DNA of 64,000 nucleotides from Massilibacteroides sp. (GCA_028708075.1 JAQVZS010000002.1:1-64000); one strand, 5' to 3'; counted from the stretch's first letter, positions 45,168 to 54,918 are shown. Notes: generated from the letters alone by a model not told the origin. Made by a program: numbers and translations.

Positions 45168-46040
45168 GTGTTTGCGAAATTATACAAAAGAATAAGGCTC
45201 TTCATGAACAGAAAGAAGGCGCCTTATTCTTCTTTATATAAGTTACTTGGATTTTATCCTGAGAATATTCATTTGTACGAGCAGGCTTTTCTTCACAAGT
45301 CTTCCTCTATTGAAGATGATAATGGTAAATGGCTCAATAATGAAAGACTGGAGTTTTTGGGCGATGCGATATTGGACGCAGTAGTCGCTGATATCGTATA
45401 TAAACATTTTCAATATGGGCGGGAAGGCTTTTTGACAAATACTCGTTCAAAAATTGTTCAACGTGACACATTAAATCGTATTGCTTTTGAAATTGGACTT
45501 CACAATAAAGTTGTGTCTTCGGCTAAAATCAATTCTCATAATAATTATATGTATGGAAATGCTTTGGAAGCATTAATTGGAGCTGTTTATCTGGATCAGG
45601 GTTATGATGTTTGTTATAAGTTCATTGAAAATAAAATTATAAAAGAATATGTCGTTTTGGATAAGATAGCCCGTAAAGAAGTTAATTTTAAATCGAGCCT
45701 TATTGAATGGGGACAGAAAAATAAATTGGAAATAGCCTTTAATCTGGTCGAGTCTTTCACCGATAATGATGGAAACCCGGTATTTCAAACCGAAGTTATG
45801 CTTTTAGATATGTCGATCGGCATAGGCATTGGTTATACAAAGAAGGAATCACAACAAAATGCTTCTAAAATGGCGATTAAGAAGCTAAGAAAAGATAAAG
45901 AGTTTCAGGTTTATATCTCAGAATTGAAAGAGAAACTTCAAAATGAACAGTCGGGAGATAATTTTGATGATCTTCCGGACGAAGCGGAAGAGCGGGAACT
46001 TGTTATGGAAAAAAGCGAGGATAAAGAAGCCGTTTCCTAA
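45168..46040 (+). CDS. rnc: Ribonuclease III
   Basis: The 290 residues include a catalytic domain with the signature NERLEFLGDAILDAVVADI (metal-binding acidic residues) and a C-terminal double-stranded RNA-binding domain ending KKESQQNASKMAIKKL. An acidic tail follows (DDLPDEAEERELVMEK). It cuts dsRNA in rRNA and mRNA processing. The first codon read here is GTG at 45168, one base after fabF; an ATG at 45204 (MNRKKAPYSS) is a good alternative and would shorten the protein by 12 residues. Confidence 0.95.
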   Translation: MFAKLYKRIRLFMNRKKAPYSSLYKLLGFYPENIHLYEQAFLHKSSSIEDDNGKWLNNERLEFLGDAILDAVVADIVYKHFQYGREGFLTNTRSKIVQRDTLNRIAFEIGLHNKVVSSAKINSHNNYMYGNALEALIGAVYLDQGYDVCYKFIENKIIKEYVVLDKIARKEVNFKSSLIEWGQKNKLEIAFNLVESFTDNDGNPVFQTEVMLLDMSIGIGIGYTKKESQQNASKMAIKKLRKDKEFQVYISELKEKLQNEQSGDNFDDLPDEAEERELVMEKSEDKEAVS

Positions 46041-46076
46041 TTATCCCCGCGTCCATCAATTAATTAATCTGTTGTG

Positions 46077-47186
46077 TTATACTTTCAGGAATATTTTCTG
46101 TTTATATAAAAAGTATACGAACAACCAGCATACGGTAAAATACCCGACGTTAGTGATTACAGCGCCAATCCCTTCCGGGCAATGGCTTAAGATACCACCC
46201 AAAAAGAATTCCGTGATTTTGCCAAAATCTACGATTTGTTGTCCTAGATAGATCGTTATTGAATTCAAACCGACAACACGGAAGAAAAGTGAATAACGAT
46301 TATGTCCTTTTACGTCGATAATATAATAGAACAGGGCAAACAGAAATAACGAATAACTGACTAAAACGCAAACAAACGAACTGCTCCATAGCTTTTTATT
46401 AATAGGGAATACAAAACTCCATAGCCAGCCGATCAGAAGAAACGCTATAGCTGCGAGAACCATATAGAGAACTTTCTTTTTTTGCGGACATTTATCATTC
46501 GGCAATTTGACTAATTGTCCTGTAAACATACCCAGTAAAGCAGTTGCAATAGCCGGAATTGTGCTTAATATCCCTTCTGGGTCAAATGTTCCTTCGTTCA
46601 AATGTCCGGGTAATAACATCCTGTCGACAACCCCAACAAGATTATTATCAAAAGAAAAAGGTGTCGCCGAGTTTGGTATCAACCACATGGCTAACCAGTA
46701 ACCCACAAGAAGGATAAAACTGATTAAAACATTTGTTTTAGTGTTGCATTTTACAAATAATAAAGCGGCGAACATCCATGCCAAGCCGATGCGCCCCAAA
46801 ACACTTGCATAACGCATGTTTTCAAAGTCCAGATTGAAAATACCATTATAAACAAAACCAAGAAGGACAAGCGTCAGGCCTCGTTTTATGATCTTCGAAT
46901 AAATATCTTTCTCAGATTTTCCGGAAGAGCGCTGTTTCTCTAATGAAAAAGGGAAAGAAATTCCGGCAATAAAAAGAAAGAGCGGAAAAATCGTATCATG
47001 ATGGGTCAGTCCGTCCCATTTCACATGCGACATTTGATTGCCTAGCCCACTCATGAATACGGAATCCGGGAACAGGTTGCAAAGGGCAACAATCAACCCT
47101 GCGAATCCCATAATAAAAAACATGTCAAAGCCCCTTAATGCGTCTAACGACATCAATCGGGCGTTTTTTTTCTCTTGCGTTTTCAT
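46077..47186 (-). CDS. DUF5009/NagX-like membrane acyltransferase family protein
   Basis: This 369-residue protein has about ten transmembrane segments. It begins with the family motif RLMSLDALRGFDMFFIMGFA, and GLTHHDTIFPLFLFIAGISFPFSL follows, here given as HHDTIFPLFLFIAG. This resembles heparan-alpha-glucosaminide N-acetyltransferase-like proteins (DUF5009). It may acetylate a sugar across the membrane; the substrate is unknown. It follows pfkA by 26 bases on the same strand. Confidence 0.85.
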   Translation of the reverse strand: MKTQEKKNARLMSLDALRGFDMFFIMGFAGLIVALCNLFPDSVFMSGLGNQMSHVKWDGLTHHDTIFPLFLFIAGISFPFSLEKQRSSGKSEKDIYSKIIKRGLTLVLLGFVYNGIFNLDFENMRYASVLGRIGLAWMFAALLFVKCNTKTNVLISFILLVGYWLAMWLIPNSATPFSFDNNLVGVVDRMLLPGHLNEGTFDPEGILSTIPAIATALLGMFTGQLVKLPNDKCPQKKKVLYMVLAAIAFLLIGWLWSFVFPINKKLWSSSFVCVLVSYSLFLFALFYYIIDVKGHNRYSLFFRVVGLNSITIYLGQQIVDFGKITEFFLGGILSHCPEGIGAVITNVGYFTVCWLFVYFLYKQKIFLKV

Positions 47187-47212
47187 TCGTATTATTATTC
47201 AATTAATAAGGT

Positions 47213-48226
47213 TTATTTTCCGAAAGAAATACCCATCCGTTCTCCCTGAAGAATCAAATCATGATCTGGAGTTACCAGTTTTAATTTGCCGGCAACTTCT
47301 GATAAAGGGATGGATTCGACGGTATCACCTTTGATGCAAACCATACGTCCGAATTGTTTGCTGGCAATCAATTCAGTGGCATGACCTCCCAGACGAGTTG
47401 CCAGATTACGGTCGAAAGGAGACGGGTTTCCGCCCCGTTGTATATAGCCCAGAACAGTTTCGCGCGTTTCTATTCCGGTTACCGCTTCGATTTGTTTGGT
47501 AATATAATCTACCGGACGTTTTCTGTTCGGCGAGTCGATTCCTTCGGCTACAACAACGATTGAATAAGGTTTTCCTTTTTTTGCTCTTTCCCAAATCGTA
47601 TTCGTAACTCTTTCCAGATCATAACCTAGTTCAGGGAGTAAAATCACATCCGCACCTCCAGCCATTCCGGCGTAAAGCGCGATCCAACCTGCGTGATGTC
47701 CCATCACTTCGACAACCATGACCCGCTTGTGCGAACTAGCCGTCGAATGAAGGCGGTCAATAGCTTCTGTAGCTATATTTACCGCTGTATCAAAACCAAA
47801 CGTAATATCCGTTCCCCAAATGTCGTTATCGATTGTTTTAGGAACGCCGACTACGTTTAGACCCAGGTTCACCAAAAGATTGGCTGTCTTTTGCGTACCG
47901 TTACCCCCGATGCAAACCACACAATCTAACCCCAATTCCGTATAATTTTTCCTGATGATTTCCGCTTTTTCCGAATTCGTTACTTCGAGTTGTCGACGTA
48001 AAGGTTTCTCCCGTGATGTTCCTAAAATCGTTCCTCCTAAATTAAGGATGCCAGATAACGTTTTTTCATCGAATTCCTGAATATCTTTGTTTATAATGCC
48101 TGAAAAACCGCTATGAATACCAATTACGTCCATGCCGTAATGCATAATAGCGGTTTTTCCTACTCCACGTATAGTTGCATTAATTCCCGGACAGTCTCCG
48201 CCGGAAGAAAGGATGCCAATTCTCAT
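47213..48226 (-). CDS. pfkA: 6-phosphofructokinase, PfkA family
   Basis: This 337-residue glycolytic enzyme phosphorylates fructose 6-phosphate. SSGGDCPGINA (8-18) and VPKTIDNDI (128-136, catalytic Asp region) are clear. At the phosphoryl-donor site the sequence is GGNGT (107-111) where the common ATP enzymes have GGDG and PPi enzymes GGDD; with Lys130 in PKTIDND the donor is not certain. GHHAGWIALYAG and IQRGGNPSPFDR support the family. Confidence 0.92.
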   Translation of the reverse strand: MRIGILSSGGDCPGINATIRGVGKTAIMHYGMDVIGIHSGFSGIINKDIQEFDEKTLSGILNLGGTILGTSREKPLRRQLEVTNSEKAEIIRKNYTELGLDCVVCIGGNGTQKTANLLVNLGLNVVGVPKTIDNDIWGTDITFGFDTAVNIATEAIDRLHSTASSHKRVMVVEVMGHHAGWIALYAGMAGGADVILLPELGYDLERVTNTIWERAKKGKPYSIVVVAEGIDSPNRKRPVDYITKQIEAVTGIETRETVLGYIQRGGNPSPFDRNLATRLGGHATELIASKQFGRMVCIKGDTVESIPLSEVAGKLKLVTPDHDLILQGERMGISFGK

Positions 48227-48248
48227 TGTAACTGTATTTTAGTATAAA

Positions 48249-48256
48249 CAAAGATA
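48249..48256 (-). promoter_or_regulatory. Candidate -7 box for pfkA
   Basis: TATCTTTG on the minus strand matches TAnnTTTG, 23 bases before the ATG at 48226. It is back to back with a box for the divergent GH3-like gene. Confidence 0.45.
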
Positions 48257-48275
48257 TAAATAAAAAGAGAATGCC

Positions 48276-48283
48276 TACATTTG
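48276..48283 (+). promoter_or_regulatory. Candidate -7 box for the GH3-like gene
   Basis: TACATTTG matches TAnnTTTG and would start transcription about 15-17 bases before the ATG at 48306. Confidence 0.45.
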
Positions 48284-48305
48284 CAACGGCACAATTCAAC
48301 TGAGC

Positions 48306-49835
48306 ATGGATATTTTAACAAAATCGCTCTCTTTGTTTTTTAGAAACAGATTAAAAGAAATAGATTCGTTTGCCAGAAAGGCGGACGAGATACAACATAA
48401 ACAATTAAAGCGTCTTTTGTCTGCGGCGAAAGAGACGGAGTGGGGTAGAAGATATGATTATAAGTCTATTCTTTCTTATTCCGAGTTCAAAAAGCGGATC
48501 CCTCTTCAATCGTATGAAGATATTAAGCCTTTTGTCAATAGGATGATCAACGGAGAGAAAAATATCCTTTGGCCTTCGTCTGTTCGTTGGTATGCCAAAA
48601 GTAGTGGGACGACTAACGAACGGAGTAAGTTCCTTCCGATTACTCACGAAATACTTCAGGATTGTCATTATCAAGGGGGATACGATAGTGTTGCCTTGTA
48701 TTTAAGAAATAATCCACAAAGTCGTTTTTTTAGAGGAAAAGGATTGATTTTAGGAGGCAGCCATAGTCCTTCTCCATTAAATCATGAAGCACATTGCGGA
48801 GATTTGTCTGCCGTTTTGCTTCAAAATCTTAGTCCGATGATTAATTGGATACGTGTTCCCTCCAAAAAAATCATTTTAATGGATGAATGGGAGAGCAAGA
48901 TGAAAGCTATCGTCGAAAATACATATAATAAAAATGTCAATAATCTGTCTGGCGTACCCTCCTGGATGTTAGTATTGATTAAGGCCGTACTCCAAAAGAC
49001 AGGGCGTGAATATCTGACGGAGGTCTGGCCGAATATCGAAGTTTTTTTTCACGGAGGAATTAGTTTCGAACCCTATCGGGAGCAGTATAGAGCTTTGATT
49101 CCGACTGATCGGATGCATTATGTTGAAACGTACAATGCTTCGGAAGGTTTTTTTGGTATTCAGAGTGATCTTACGGATAACAGTATGCTGCTCATGTTGG
49201 ACTACGGAATTTTCTATGAGTTCATTTCCGTGAATGAATTGGAAGCCCCCAATCCGTCTGTCATCCCTTTAGAAGCTGTGGAAACCGGAAAGAATTATGC
49301 GATGGTCATTACGACTTCCGGAGGTTTGTGGCGGTATCTTATCGGTGATACCGTACGTTTTACTTCCGTCCTCCCGTATAAATTCGTTATCTCTGGCAGG
49401 ACAAAACATTACATTAATGCTTTTGGAGAGGAGTTGATGATCGATAATGCCGACAAAGCGTTGAGCAGATCATGCAAAGAAACGGGAGCGATTGTAAAAG
49501 AGTATACGGTTGCCCCGTTATTTTTTTTAGAACGGGCAAAGGGGCGTCATCAATGGTTTATCGAATTCGAAAAAAAACCGACTGTTCCGTTTTCAGAGTT
49601 TGCAACTCTTTTGGACAAGCATTTAAAAGAACTGAACTCGGATTACGACGCTAAGCGATATAAAGAGATTTCACTTATGGATCCAGAAATAATTGTGGCA
49701 CATCCGGGGGTTTTTTATCGTTGGCTGAAAGAGAAGGGGAAACTTGGAGGGCAACATAAAATTCCTCGTTTGAACAACGACCGAAAACACATTGAAGAAC
49801 TGTTGGCTATTAATCAGAACCTGAATGAAAAGTAG
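48306..49835 (+). CDS. GH3 auxin-responsive-promoter family (acyl-adenylating) protein
   Basis: This 509-residue protein resembles the plant GH3 family within the adenylate-forming enzymes. YAKSSGTTNERSKFLPIT is the nucleotide-binding motif, YNASEGFFGIQ and LIGDTVRFT are further family motifs, and a C-terminal domain follows (ISGRTKHYINAFGEEL). Bacterial members are widespread in Bacteroidetes with no established substrate. It probably activates a carboxylic acid with ATP. Its end overlaps the convergent PAP2 gene by 22 bases. A T8 run at about 49,523 lies in frame. Confidence 0.9.
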   Translation: MDILTKSLSLFFRNRLKEIDSFARKADEIQHKQLKRLLSAAKETEWGRRYDYKSILSYSEFKKRIPLQSYEDIKPFVNRMINGEKNILWPSSVRWYAKSSGTTNERSKFLPITHEILQDCHYQGGYDSVALYLRNNPQSRFFRGKGLILGGSHSPSPLNHEAHCGDLSAVLLQNLSPMINWIRVPSKKIILMDEWESKMKAIVENTYNKNVNNLSGVPSWMLVLIKAVLQKTGREYLTEVWPNIEVFFHGGISFEPYREQYRALIPTDRMHYVETYNASEGFFGIQSDLTDNSMLLMLDYGIFYEFISVNELEAPNPSVIPLEAVETGKNYAMVITTSGGLWRYLIGDTVRFTSVLPYKFVISGRTKHYINAFGEELMIDNADKALSRSCKETGAIVKEYTVAPLFFLERAKGRHQWFIEFEKKPTVPFSEFATLLDKHLKELNSDYDAKRYKEISLMDPEIIVAHPGVFYRWLKEKGKLGGQHKIPRLNNDRKHIEELLAINQNLNEK

Positions 49836-50611
49836 ATTCCGCTTCCGTAAGAAGAAAAGGAAGGGGTCAGAACAAGCTGCTTTGCGACTTTCTCGTTGAC
49901 CTGCTTTGCGATGAAATTACGGATAGGAAAGTAAGTCAGGTATGACAGTTCGACCGAAAGGATTCCAATGCCGGCACCAGCTAATGTATCTGAAATCCAA
50001 TGGCGATTGTTGTAAATACGCGAAATGCCGACCAACGTAGCCATCGCGTATCCGGCGTAACCGAGTGCCGGGGCGCTATCTTTAAATTCTTTATACGCCA
50101 GATGAGCGCCCAGAAAAGCATTCGCTGTATGTCCCGAAGGGAAAGAATAAGGAGCGCCGTCGGGTCTTGTCTCATCTATCGTATTTTTCAGTCCGTGTAC
50201 CATCCCCGCGTTGAAGCCTTCTGCCAGCGCCAATAGGAAAAACTGGTCTACAAAATTATGTTTTTCTTTTGCGAAAATATCACAAACAAAAACCCAGCCG
50301 AACATACCCCATTCCATGTAATCGTCAACCCGTATTCGTTTAACCGATTTTTTTCGCGAGAATAGATGGAAATCCGACCAACCGTCCACGACCGTTCCCA
50401 GAATCCCTGTGGCAATCAACGACGTCGGAAGGATCAGTTTTTTTGCATTAAATGAGTAATGAATAATCGGCATTTTCTCTTTCTTTTCGATCTGTACGGT
50501 TGTTTGTTCGATCGACAAGCTGTCTAAAGGTATAAGCGGGAAAACCTTCAAACTACATAAGAAGGTAAATAATAGAAATAAAGCGATCCTTGTGTGTATA
50601 CGGTGATTCAT
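49814..50611 (-). CDS. PAP2-family phosphatase
   Basis: This 265-residue membrane protein has a signal/anchor segment and a PAP2 acid-phosphatase domain. KNTIDETRPDG, FPSGHTANAF and RIYNNRHWISDTLAG are the three motifs, with the catalytic His in PSGH and the second His in NRHWISD. It may dephosphorylate lipids such as undecaprenyl pyrophosphate or lipid A; the substrate is not clear. A -7 box ends only 6 bases before its ATG. Confidence 0.9.
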   Translation of the reverse strand: MNHRIHTRIALFLLFTFLCSLKVFPLIPLDSLSIEQTTVQIEKKEKMPIIHYSFNAKKLILPTSLIATGILGTVVDGWSDFHLFSRKKSVKRIRVDDYMEWGMFGWVFVCDIFAKEKHNFVDQFFLLALAEGFNAGMVHGLKNTIDETRPDGAPYSFPSGHTANAFLGAHLAYKEFKDSAPALGYAGYAMATLVGISRIYNNRHWISDTLAGAGIGILSVELSYLTYFPIRNFIAKQVNEKVAKQLVLTPSFSSYGSGIYFSFRF

Positions 50612-50616
50612 GCGTG

Positions 50617-50624
50617 CAAAGATA
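50617..50624 (-). promoter_or_regulatory. Candidate -7 box for the PAP2 gene
   Basis: TATCTTTG on the minus strand matches TAnnTTTG. Normal spacing would put the transcript start at or next to the ATG (50611), so the mRNA may be leaderless. Confidence 0.45.
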
Positions 50625-50637
50625 TACAGATTATTCC

Positions 50638-50645
50638 TATATTTG
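50638..50645 (+). promoter_or_regulatory. Candidate -7 box for cysS
   Basis: TATATTTG matches TAnnTTTG and lies 26 bases before the cysS ATG. It is back to back with the PAP2 box. Confidence 0.45.
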
Positions 50646-50670
50646 TATTTCTTATTAAAGACGATATAAT

Positions 50671-52146
50671 ATGGAACATCCGTTGATTATTTATAACACA
50701 TTGACCCGGAAGAAAGAACAGTTCGTACCTCTCCATGCGCCGCATGTGGGATTGTATGTTTGCGGTCCAACGGTTTACGGCGACGGACATTTGGGGCATG
50801 CCCGTCCGGCGATTACGTTTGATATTCTTTTTCGTTATCTTCGTCACCTCGGCTATAAAGTTCGTTATGTGCGCAATATTACGGATGTCGGACATTTGGA
50901 ACATGACGCGGATAGCGGAGAAGATAAGATTGCGAAAAAAGCCCGGCTCGAACAACTTGAGCCGATGGAAGTCGTGCAATACTATTCGAACCGCTACCAT
51001 AAGGCAATGGAAGCGTTGAACGTGCTTCCTCCAAGTATCGAACCGCAGGCTTCCGGACATATTATCGAACAAATCGAATTGGTGAAACGCATACTCGAAA
51101 ACGGATTTGCCTATGAAAGTGAGGGTTCGGTTTATTTCGATGTTGTAAAATACAACAGCAAGCATCATTATGGCATTCTTTCCGGACGGAATGTGGAAGA
51201 TATGCTCAATACCACCCGCGAACTGGATGGTCAGGAAGAGAAACATAATCCGATTGATTTTGCACTTTGGAAGAAAGCTCAGCCGGAACACATTATGAGA
51301 TGGCCGTCTCCCTGGGGAGACGGTTTCCCCGGGTGGCACTGCGAATGTACGGCAATGGGGAAAAAATATCTCGGCGAGCATTTCGATATTCATGGTGGCG
51401 GGATGGACTTGGTCTTTCCGCATCACGAATGCGAGATTGCTCAGGCAGTCGCTTCGCAGGGTGACGAGATGGTTCGTTACTGGATGCATAACAATATGAT
51501 AACCGTCAACGGGCAAAAGATGGGAAAATCGTTGGGTAACTTTATCACGCTCGATGAGTTTTTTACCGGCAATCACAAGAAGTTGTCTCAGGCTTATTCG
51601 CCGATGACGATTCGTTTCTTTATCCTTCAGGCCCATTACCGCAGTACAGTCGATTTTAGCAACGAAGCCCTGAAAGCCTCTGAAAGAGGATTATCCCGTC
51701 TATTGGAGGCCTATGCCGGCTTGCAAAAGATTATTCCAACGGAAACGTCCAGTATAGAAAAGCAAGGGTTCCGAACGAAATGTTACGAGGCGATGAACGA
51801 CGATTTGAATACGCCGATTGTCATTTCCCATCTTTTTGATGCGGCAAGAGTAATCAATACGGTGAAAGATGGAAAAGGAACGCTTTCTGCGGCTGATTTA
51901 CAGGAATTGAAGGACGTTTTTGATTTGTTTTTATTCGATCTCCTTGGGATACGGAATGAAGTATCGGAAGGCGGAAATGCGTACGAAGCTTTTGGAAAAG
52001 CTGTGGATTTATTGCTTTCTATCCGTCAACAGGCTAAACAAAATAAAGATTGGGCTACTTCAGACAAGATCAGAAATGAATTGATTGAAATAGGTTTTGA
52101 AATAAAGGATACGAAAGACGGTGCCGAATGGAAATTCGGACAATAA
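50671..52146 (+). CDS. cysS: Cysteinyl-tRNA synthetase
   Basis: This 491-residue class I enzyme charges tRNA-Cys. HLGH at 40-43 is the HIGH motif and KMGKS at 283-287 the KMSKS motif. Zinc ligands are visible as Cys31 in CGPTVYG, Cys in [10 protein letters not shown] and the His/Glu of [10 protein letters not shown]. The length is normal. It stands alone, with a convergent DUF3108 gene 9 bases after its end. Confidence 0.98.
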   Translation: MEHPLIIYNTLTRKKEQFVPLHAPHVGLYVCGPTVYGDGHLGHARPAITFDILFRYLRHLGYKVRYVRNITDVGHLEHDADSGEDKIAKKARLEQLEPMEVVQYYSNRYHKAMEALNVLPPSIEPQASGHIIEQIELVKRILENGFAYESEGSVYFDVVKYNSKHHYGILSGRNVEDMLNTTRELDGQEEKHNPIDFALWKKAQPEHIMRWPSPWGDGFPGWHCECTAMGKKYLGEHFDIHGGGMDLVFPHHECEIAQAVASQGDEMVRYWMHNNMITVNGQKMGKSLGNFITLDEFFTGNHKKLSQAYSPMTIRFFILQAHYRSTVDFSNEALKASERGLSRLLEAYAGLQKIIPTETSSIEKQGFRTKCYEAMNDDLNTPIVISHLFDAARVINTVKDGKGTLSAADLQELKDVFDLFLFDLLGIRNEVSEGGNAYEAFGKAVDLLLSIRQQAKQNKDWATSDKIRNELIEIGFEIKDTKDGAEWKFGQ

Positions 52147-52155
52147 GCAATTTTT

Positions 52156-53043
52156 CTATTTCCTGTTTTTGGAGATTACGATACGGCAGTTGAGCGGGTA
52201 TTTTAGTCCTGACGAGGTGCTGTAATAGGCTTCTCCTGCTCCCAGTTTCAATTTGGCGCGGATTTTAATGGGGATGCGGTTTTCGTCATCCCCGATCCAT
52301 ATTTCTGCCGCCGATTCGTTTTGTTCGAACACTTCGTCATAAATATCCATCGAAAAATAACGAGTCTTATATTTCACGTTATTCCGTTCTAGAATTGCCT
52401 GTCCTTTGTAATGGAAACTGACGTTCACGACATCTCTACCGATCATTACCTGGAAAGAGAATCGATCGCCGATCGTCATTCCGGTAAAATTCAGTGAACG
52501 TAAATAAAGCACTGAACTCATTAGGTCAAATACACATCCTTCTGATGTTAGGGTCGTGTCGATTTTTACGTGTGTTGGCGTATATCGCAGCGAATGTGCG
52601 CTGACATTATCGTTCAGGTAAGAAAACGTCAACTGGTCGATGGAATAATATCCGCCTTCGTTCGAGTTCTTTATGCCCCGCAGCAGGCGCATATTTATGT
52701 CGTGAAAGCTAGCCAACGTATCGCGCATTTTGTAGATCGACTCGAAGAGCCCTGTGGTGCGGAACAGCAGCCTGTAACTGTATCCCGGCATATTGTCTTC
52801 GTTTGTTTCGTAAAAGTCTATCGAGGCTTGTCCCGCTTTCGGCATCAAGATTCCCCATTTGAAATAGATCACATAATCCACATTTTCACCTGTAACAAAC
52901 GGTTTATTCTCGAACCGGCATTGGGCGGACACATTTTCTTGCAAGCTCCATAAAAGACAAACGATCAAGAAAAATCCGAACTTAAAATCGGAGGCCGGAT
53001 ATCCCTGAACTACTTGTAGACGAACTGTTCTGTTTTCCTTCAT
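52156..53043 (-). CDS. DUF3108 exported protein
   Basis: The protein has 295 residues from ATG 53043 (MKENRTVRLQVV); the longer reading to 53118 overlaps the upstream gene more deeply. A hydrophobic signal segment (FGFFLIVCLLWSL) ends near VSAQC. The remainder is a beta-rich DUF3108 domain (YVIYFKWGILMPKAGQASIDF, here as FKWGILMPKAGQASI). The family is periplasmic or outer-membrane associated and of unknown function. Even with this start it overlaps the preceding Ig-like gene by 62 bases in another frame. Confidence 0.85.
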   Translation of the reverse strand: MKENRTVRLQVVQGYPASDFKFGFFLIVCLLWSLQENVSAQCRFENKPFVTGENVDYVIYFKWGILMPKAGQASIDFYETNEDNMPGYSYRLLFRTTGLFESIYKMRDTLASFHDINMRLLRGIKNSNEGGYYSIDQLTFSYLNDNVSAHSLRYTPTHVKIDTTLTSEGCVFDLMSSVLYLRSLNFTGMTIGDRFSFQVMIGRDVVNVSFHYKGQAILERNNVKYKTRYFSMDIYDEVFEQNESAAEIWIGDDENRIPIKIRAKLKLGAGEAYYSTSSGLKYPLNCRIVISKNRK

Positions 53044-54889
53044 TCTTATAATCTCTCTTGGGCTTTGAAACCTCTTTGGGTTTATTTTTAGTGATCTCCA
53101 TCGGTTTCTGACGTTCAATGGGTATAGCCGATATGTTCCACGACTCTTCTACGTCCCAGTTTTGCATCACGTCGAACATTTTGGGGCAATAATAGACTTT
53201 TTCGGGTTGTTTTCTGTCTTCAAAATTACCGGTATCCCATTTCCCGTTTTCGTTGGTATCGACAATAAGTCGGGCATAATATTTGTCCGGTTTCAAGTCC
53301 ATAAACAAGGCTCCACCGTCTTTTACTGACGCCCTTCGAATGGGTGTGTCACTGTTGTTCAGCAATTCAACAAAAGCGGGGAACTCGACGCCTTCGATAT
53401 TGATATATAAGTTCCCGTAATCCTCTTTTTTCTTAATTTTAAAGGTTGCGGTAAACGGTTCGTTCCATTTCCCATAGACACTTTTAATGATTGCGGAGTC
53501 AACCGAGAGACGGTATTCTTCTCCGTAATTCCATTTTCTGCGAATAAAATAAGCTAACGAGTTGGTGGAATCCGGGAAACTCTCGATCTCAGCCGGTATC
53601 CATACCGTATCTTGCTTCTGATCCAGAAGAAACCATTCTTTTGAAAAATCAAATACCGGTTCGCTAAATTCGATATGCAAGGTGTCGAAAATATCCATAG
53701 ATTCCGGAGCATAAATATTCATCCCCAAAGCAACGGGCTTTTCTTCTTCGTTTTTTTTCTTTTTGTCGTTTGGCCTGCGGCGCATGACGAATTGTAATGT
53801 ATCGGTCTGTGCTTGCTGGATATTTAGCGAATCACTTTTCGGATAGGTTAATTTGAAGGATAAGGTATCGCGCATAAGCAGGGACAGATCGGTGATCCAA
53901 TAATTGATTTGTGTATTGTTGTTCAACGCTTGCATAAAAAACCAGCAGCTATCTCCCGGTGTGAAGTTCAGCGGAATCGGAATCGGAACGGTATCTAAGG
54001 AGGTGTTAAAGGTCAGTACACCCAACTGCTCTTGAGGGCGTTCTATTTTTTGTAAATACTGGCGGGCGAAATTTTCCTTAAACAGGAAAAGCTGGATATC
54101 GTCCGGCAAGAAGCGTGTGTAAGGAACGGTCATGATAGAGTCTATGGTTAACGTGTCTTTCCATATTGTATCCTGGCGGGTTGTCAATTCAAAAGTTGTG
54201 GCAAAGGTTGAATCGTGAAACGCGATTTCTTCCCCTGGCTGATCGAATTTGAAATCTCGGTTTGCGTCGTTCAAGGCGTATATCCGGTAGGTTCCTTCTG
54301 TAATATTGCGGATGGTGAAGTGTCCTTTATCATTGGTTTTAGTTGTCCGAAGGAACGGGGTTTTTACAAATGCCGAATCATGTAAATCGCTATGTAAACC
54401 GACGATAATACCCGGCATAGGCTCCAGATTTTCCGCGTTTAGCAAGATTCCGGATACTTCCAGCGTATCGATCACGTCACCAGTGGAAAACGCGAAGGAG
54501 AAATTTTGCAGCACATTTTTTTCGTTATTGTCGGCAATGGAATTTGTGAAATCAATCGTATAGGTAGTGTTTTCTTTTAATGTATCTTTCAATTCGATCG
54601 TGATTTTACGTCCGTTCGGACGGATAGAAGGCATACCCAATTGTGGAGGAGTGATAATTACATTTTCAGAGGGTTGCTCCACCTGAATCAGTTCGTCAAA
54701 CAACATTTCTATCTTGTTCCCTTTATAATTCGTTTGGTTGGGTGATGGTATGCTACTGATAAACTTCGGTGGTGTTTCATCGTAAGGTCCTCCATTTGGT
54801 GACGCGATGTTGGCACATGCATATAGCAGCAAACTGAGCAGACATCCGCACGACAACGAGAAATAGATTCTTATATTTCTATATTTCAT
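52982..54889 (-). CDS. Ig-like (Big_5/SbsA-type) domain lipoprotein
   Basis: The 635 residues include a lipobox Cys25 (LLLYAC) followed by ANIASPNGGPYDETPP, a widely conserved start in Bacteroidetes. Residues about 35-130 form an SbsA Ig-like domain (GNKIEMLFDELIQ). A carboxypeptidase-regulatory-like domain follows (GHFTIRNITEGTYRIYAL), then further Ig-like parts. The C-terminus is lysine- and serine-rich. It probably sits on the outer membrane; the function is not known. The DUF3108 gene overlaps its 3' end. Confidence 0.87.
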   Translation of the reverse strand: MKYRNIRIYFSLSCGCLLSLLLYACANIASPNGGPYDETPPKFISSIPSPNQTNYKGNKIEMLFDELIQVEQPSENVIITPPQLGMPSIRPNGRKITIELKDTLKENTTYTIDFTNSIADNNEKNVLQNFSFAFSTGDVIDTLEVSGILLNAENLEPMPGIIVGLHSDLHDSAFVKTPFLRTTKTNDKGHFTIRNITEGTYRIYALNDANRDFKFDQPGEEIAFHDSTFATTFELTTRQDTIWKDTLTIDSIMTVPYTRFLPDDIQLFLFKENFARQYLQKIERPQEQLGVLTFNTSLDTVPIPIPLNFTPGDSCWFFMQALNNNTQINYWITDLSLLMRDTLSFKLTYPKSDSLNIQQAQTDTLQFVMRRRPNDKKKKNEEEKPVALGMNIYAPESMDIFDTLHIEFSEPVFDFSKEWFLLDQKQDTVWIPAEIESFPDSTNSLAYFIRRKWNYGEEYRLSVDSAIIKSVYGKWNEPFTATFKIKKKEDYGNLYINIEGVEFPAFVELLNNSDTPIRRASVKDGGALFMDLKPDKYYARLIVDTNENGKWDTGNFEDRKQPEKVYYCPKMFDVMQNWDVEESWNISAIPIERQKPMEITKNKPKEVSKPKRDYKNEGKQNSSSTSSSGISGLRF

Positions 54890-54910
54890 TTATTGTTATG
54901 TTTCGAAAAG

Positions 54911-54918
54911 CAAAAATA
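54911..54918 (-). promoter_or_regulatory. Candidate -7 box for the Ig-like lipoprotein gene
   Basis: TATTTTTG on the minus strand matches TAnnTTTG, 22 bases before the ATG at 54889. Confidence 0.4.

Noticed and set aside
49523-49530. T8 run in the GH3-like gene as a phase-variable tract
   Set aside because: The frame is intact, the gene is not a surface or modification gene, and T8 runs are common in this AT-rich sequence.
50608-51636. 342-codon open frame on the minus strand opposite cysS
   Set aside because: It is antisense to a complete cysteinyl-tRNA synthetase with HIGH and KMSKS motifs; its translation has no recognisable domain.
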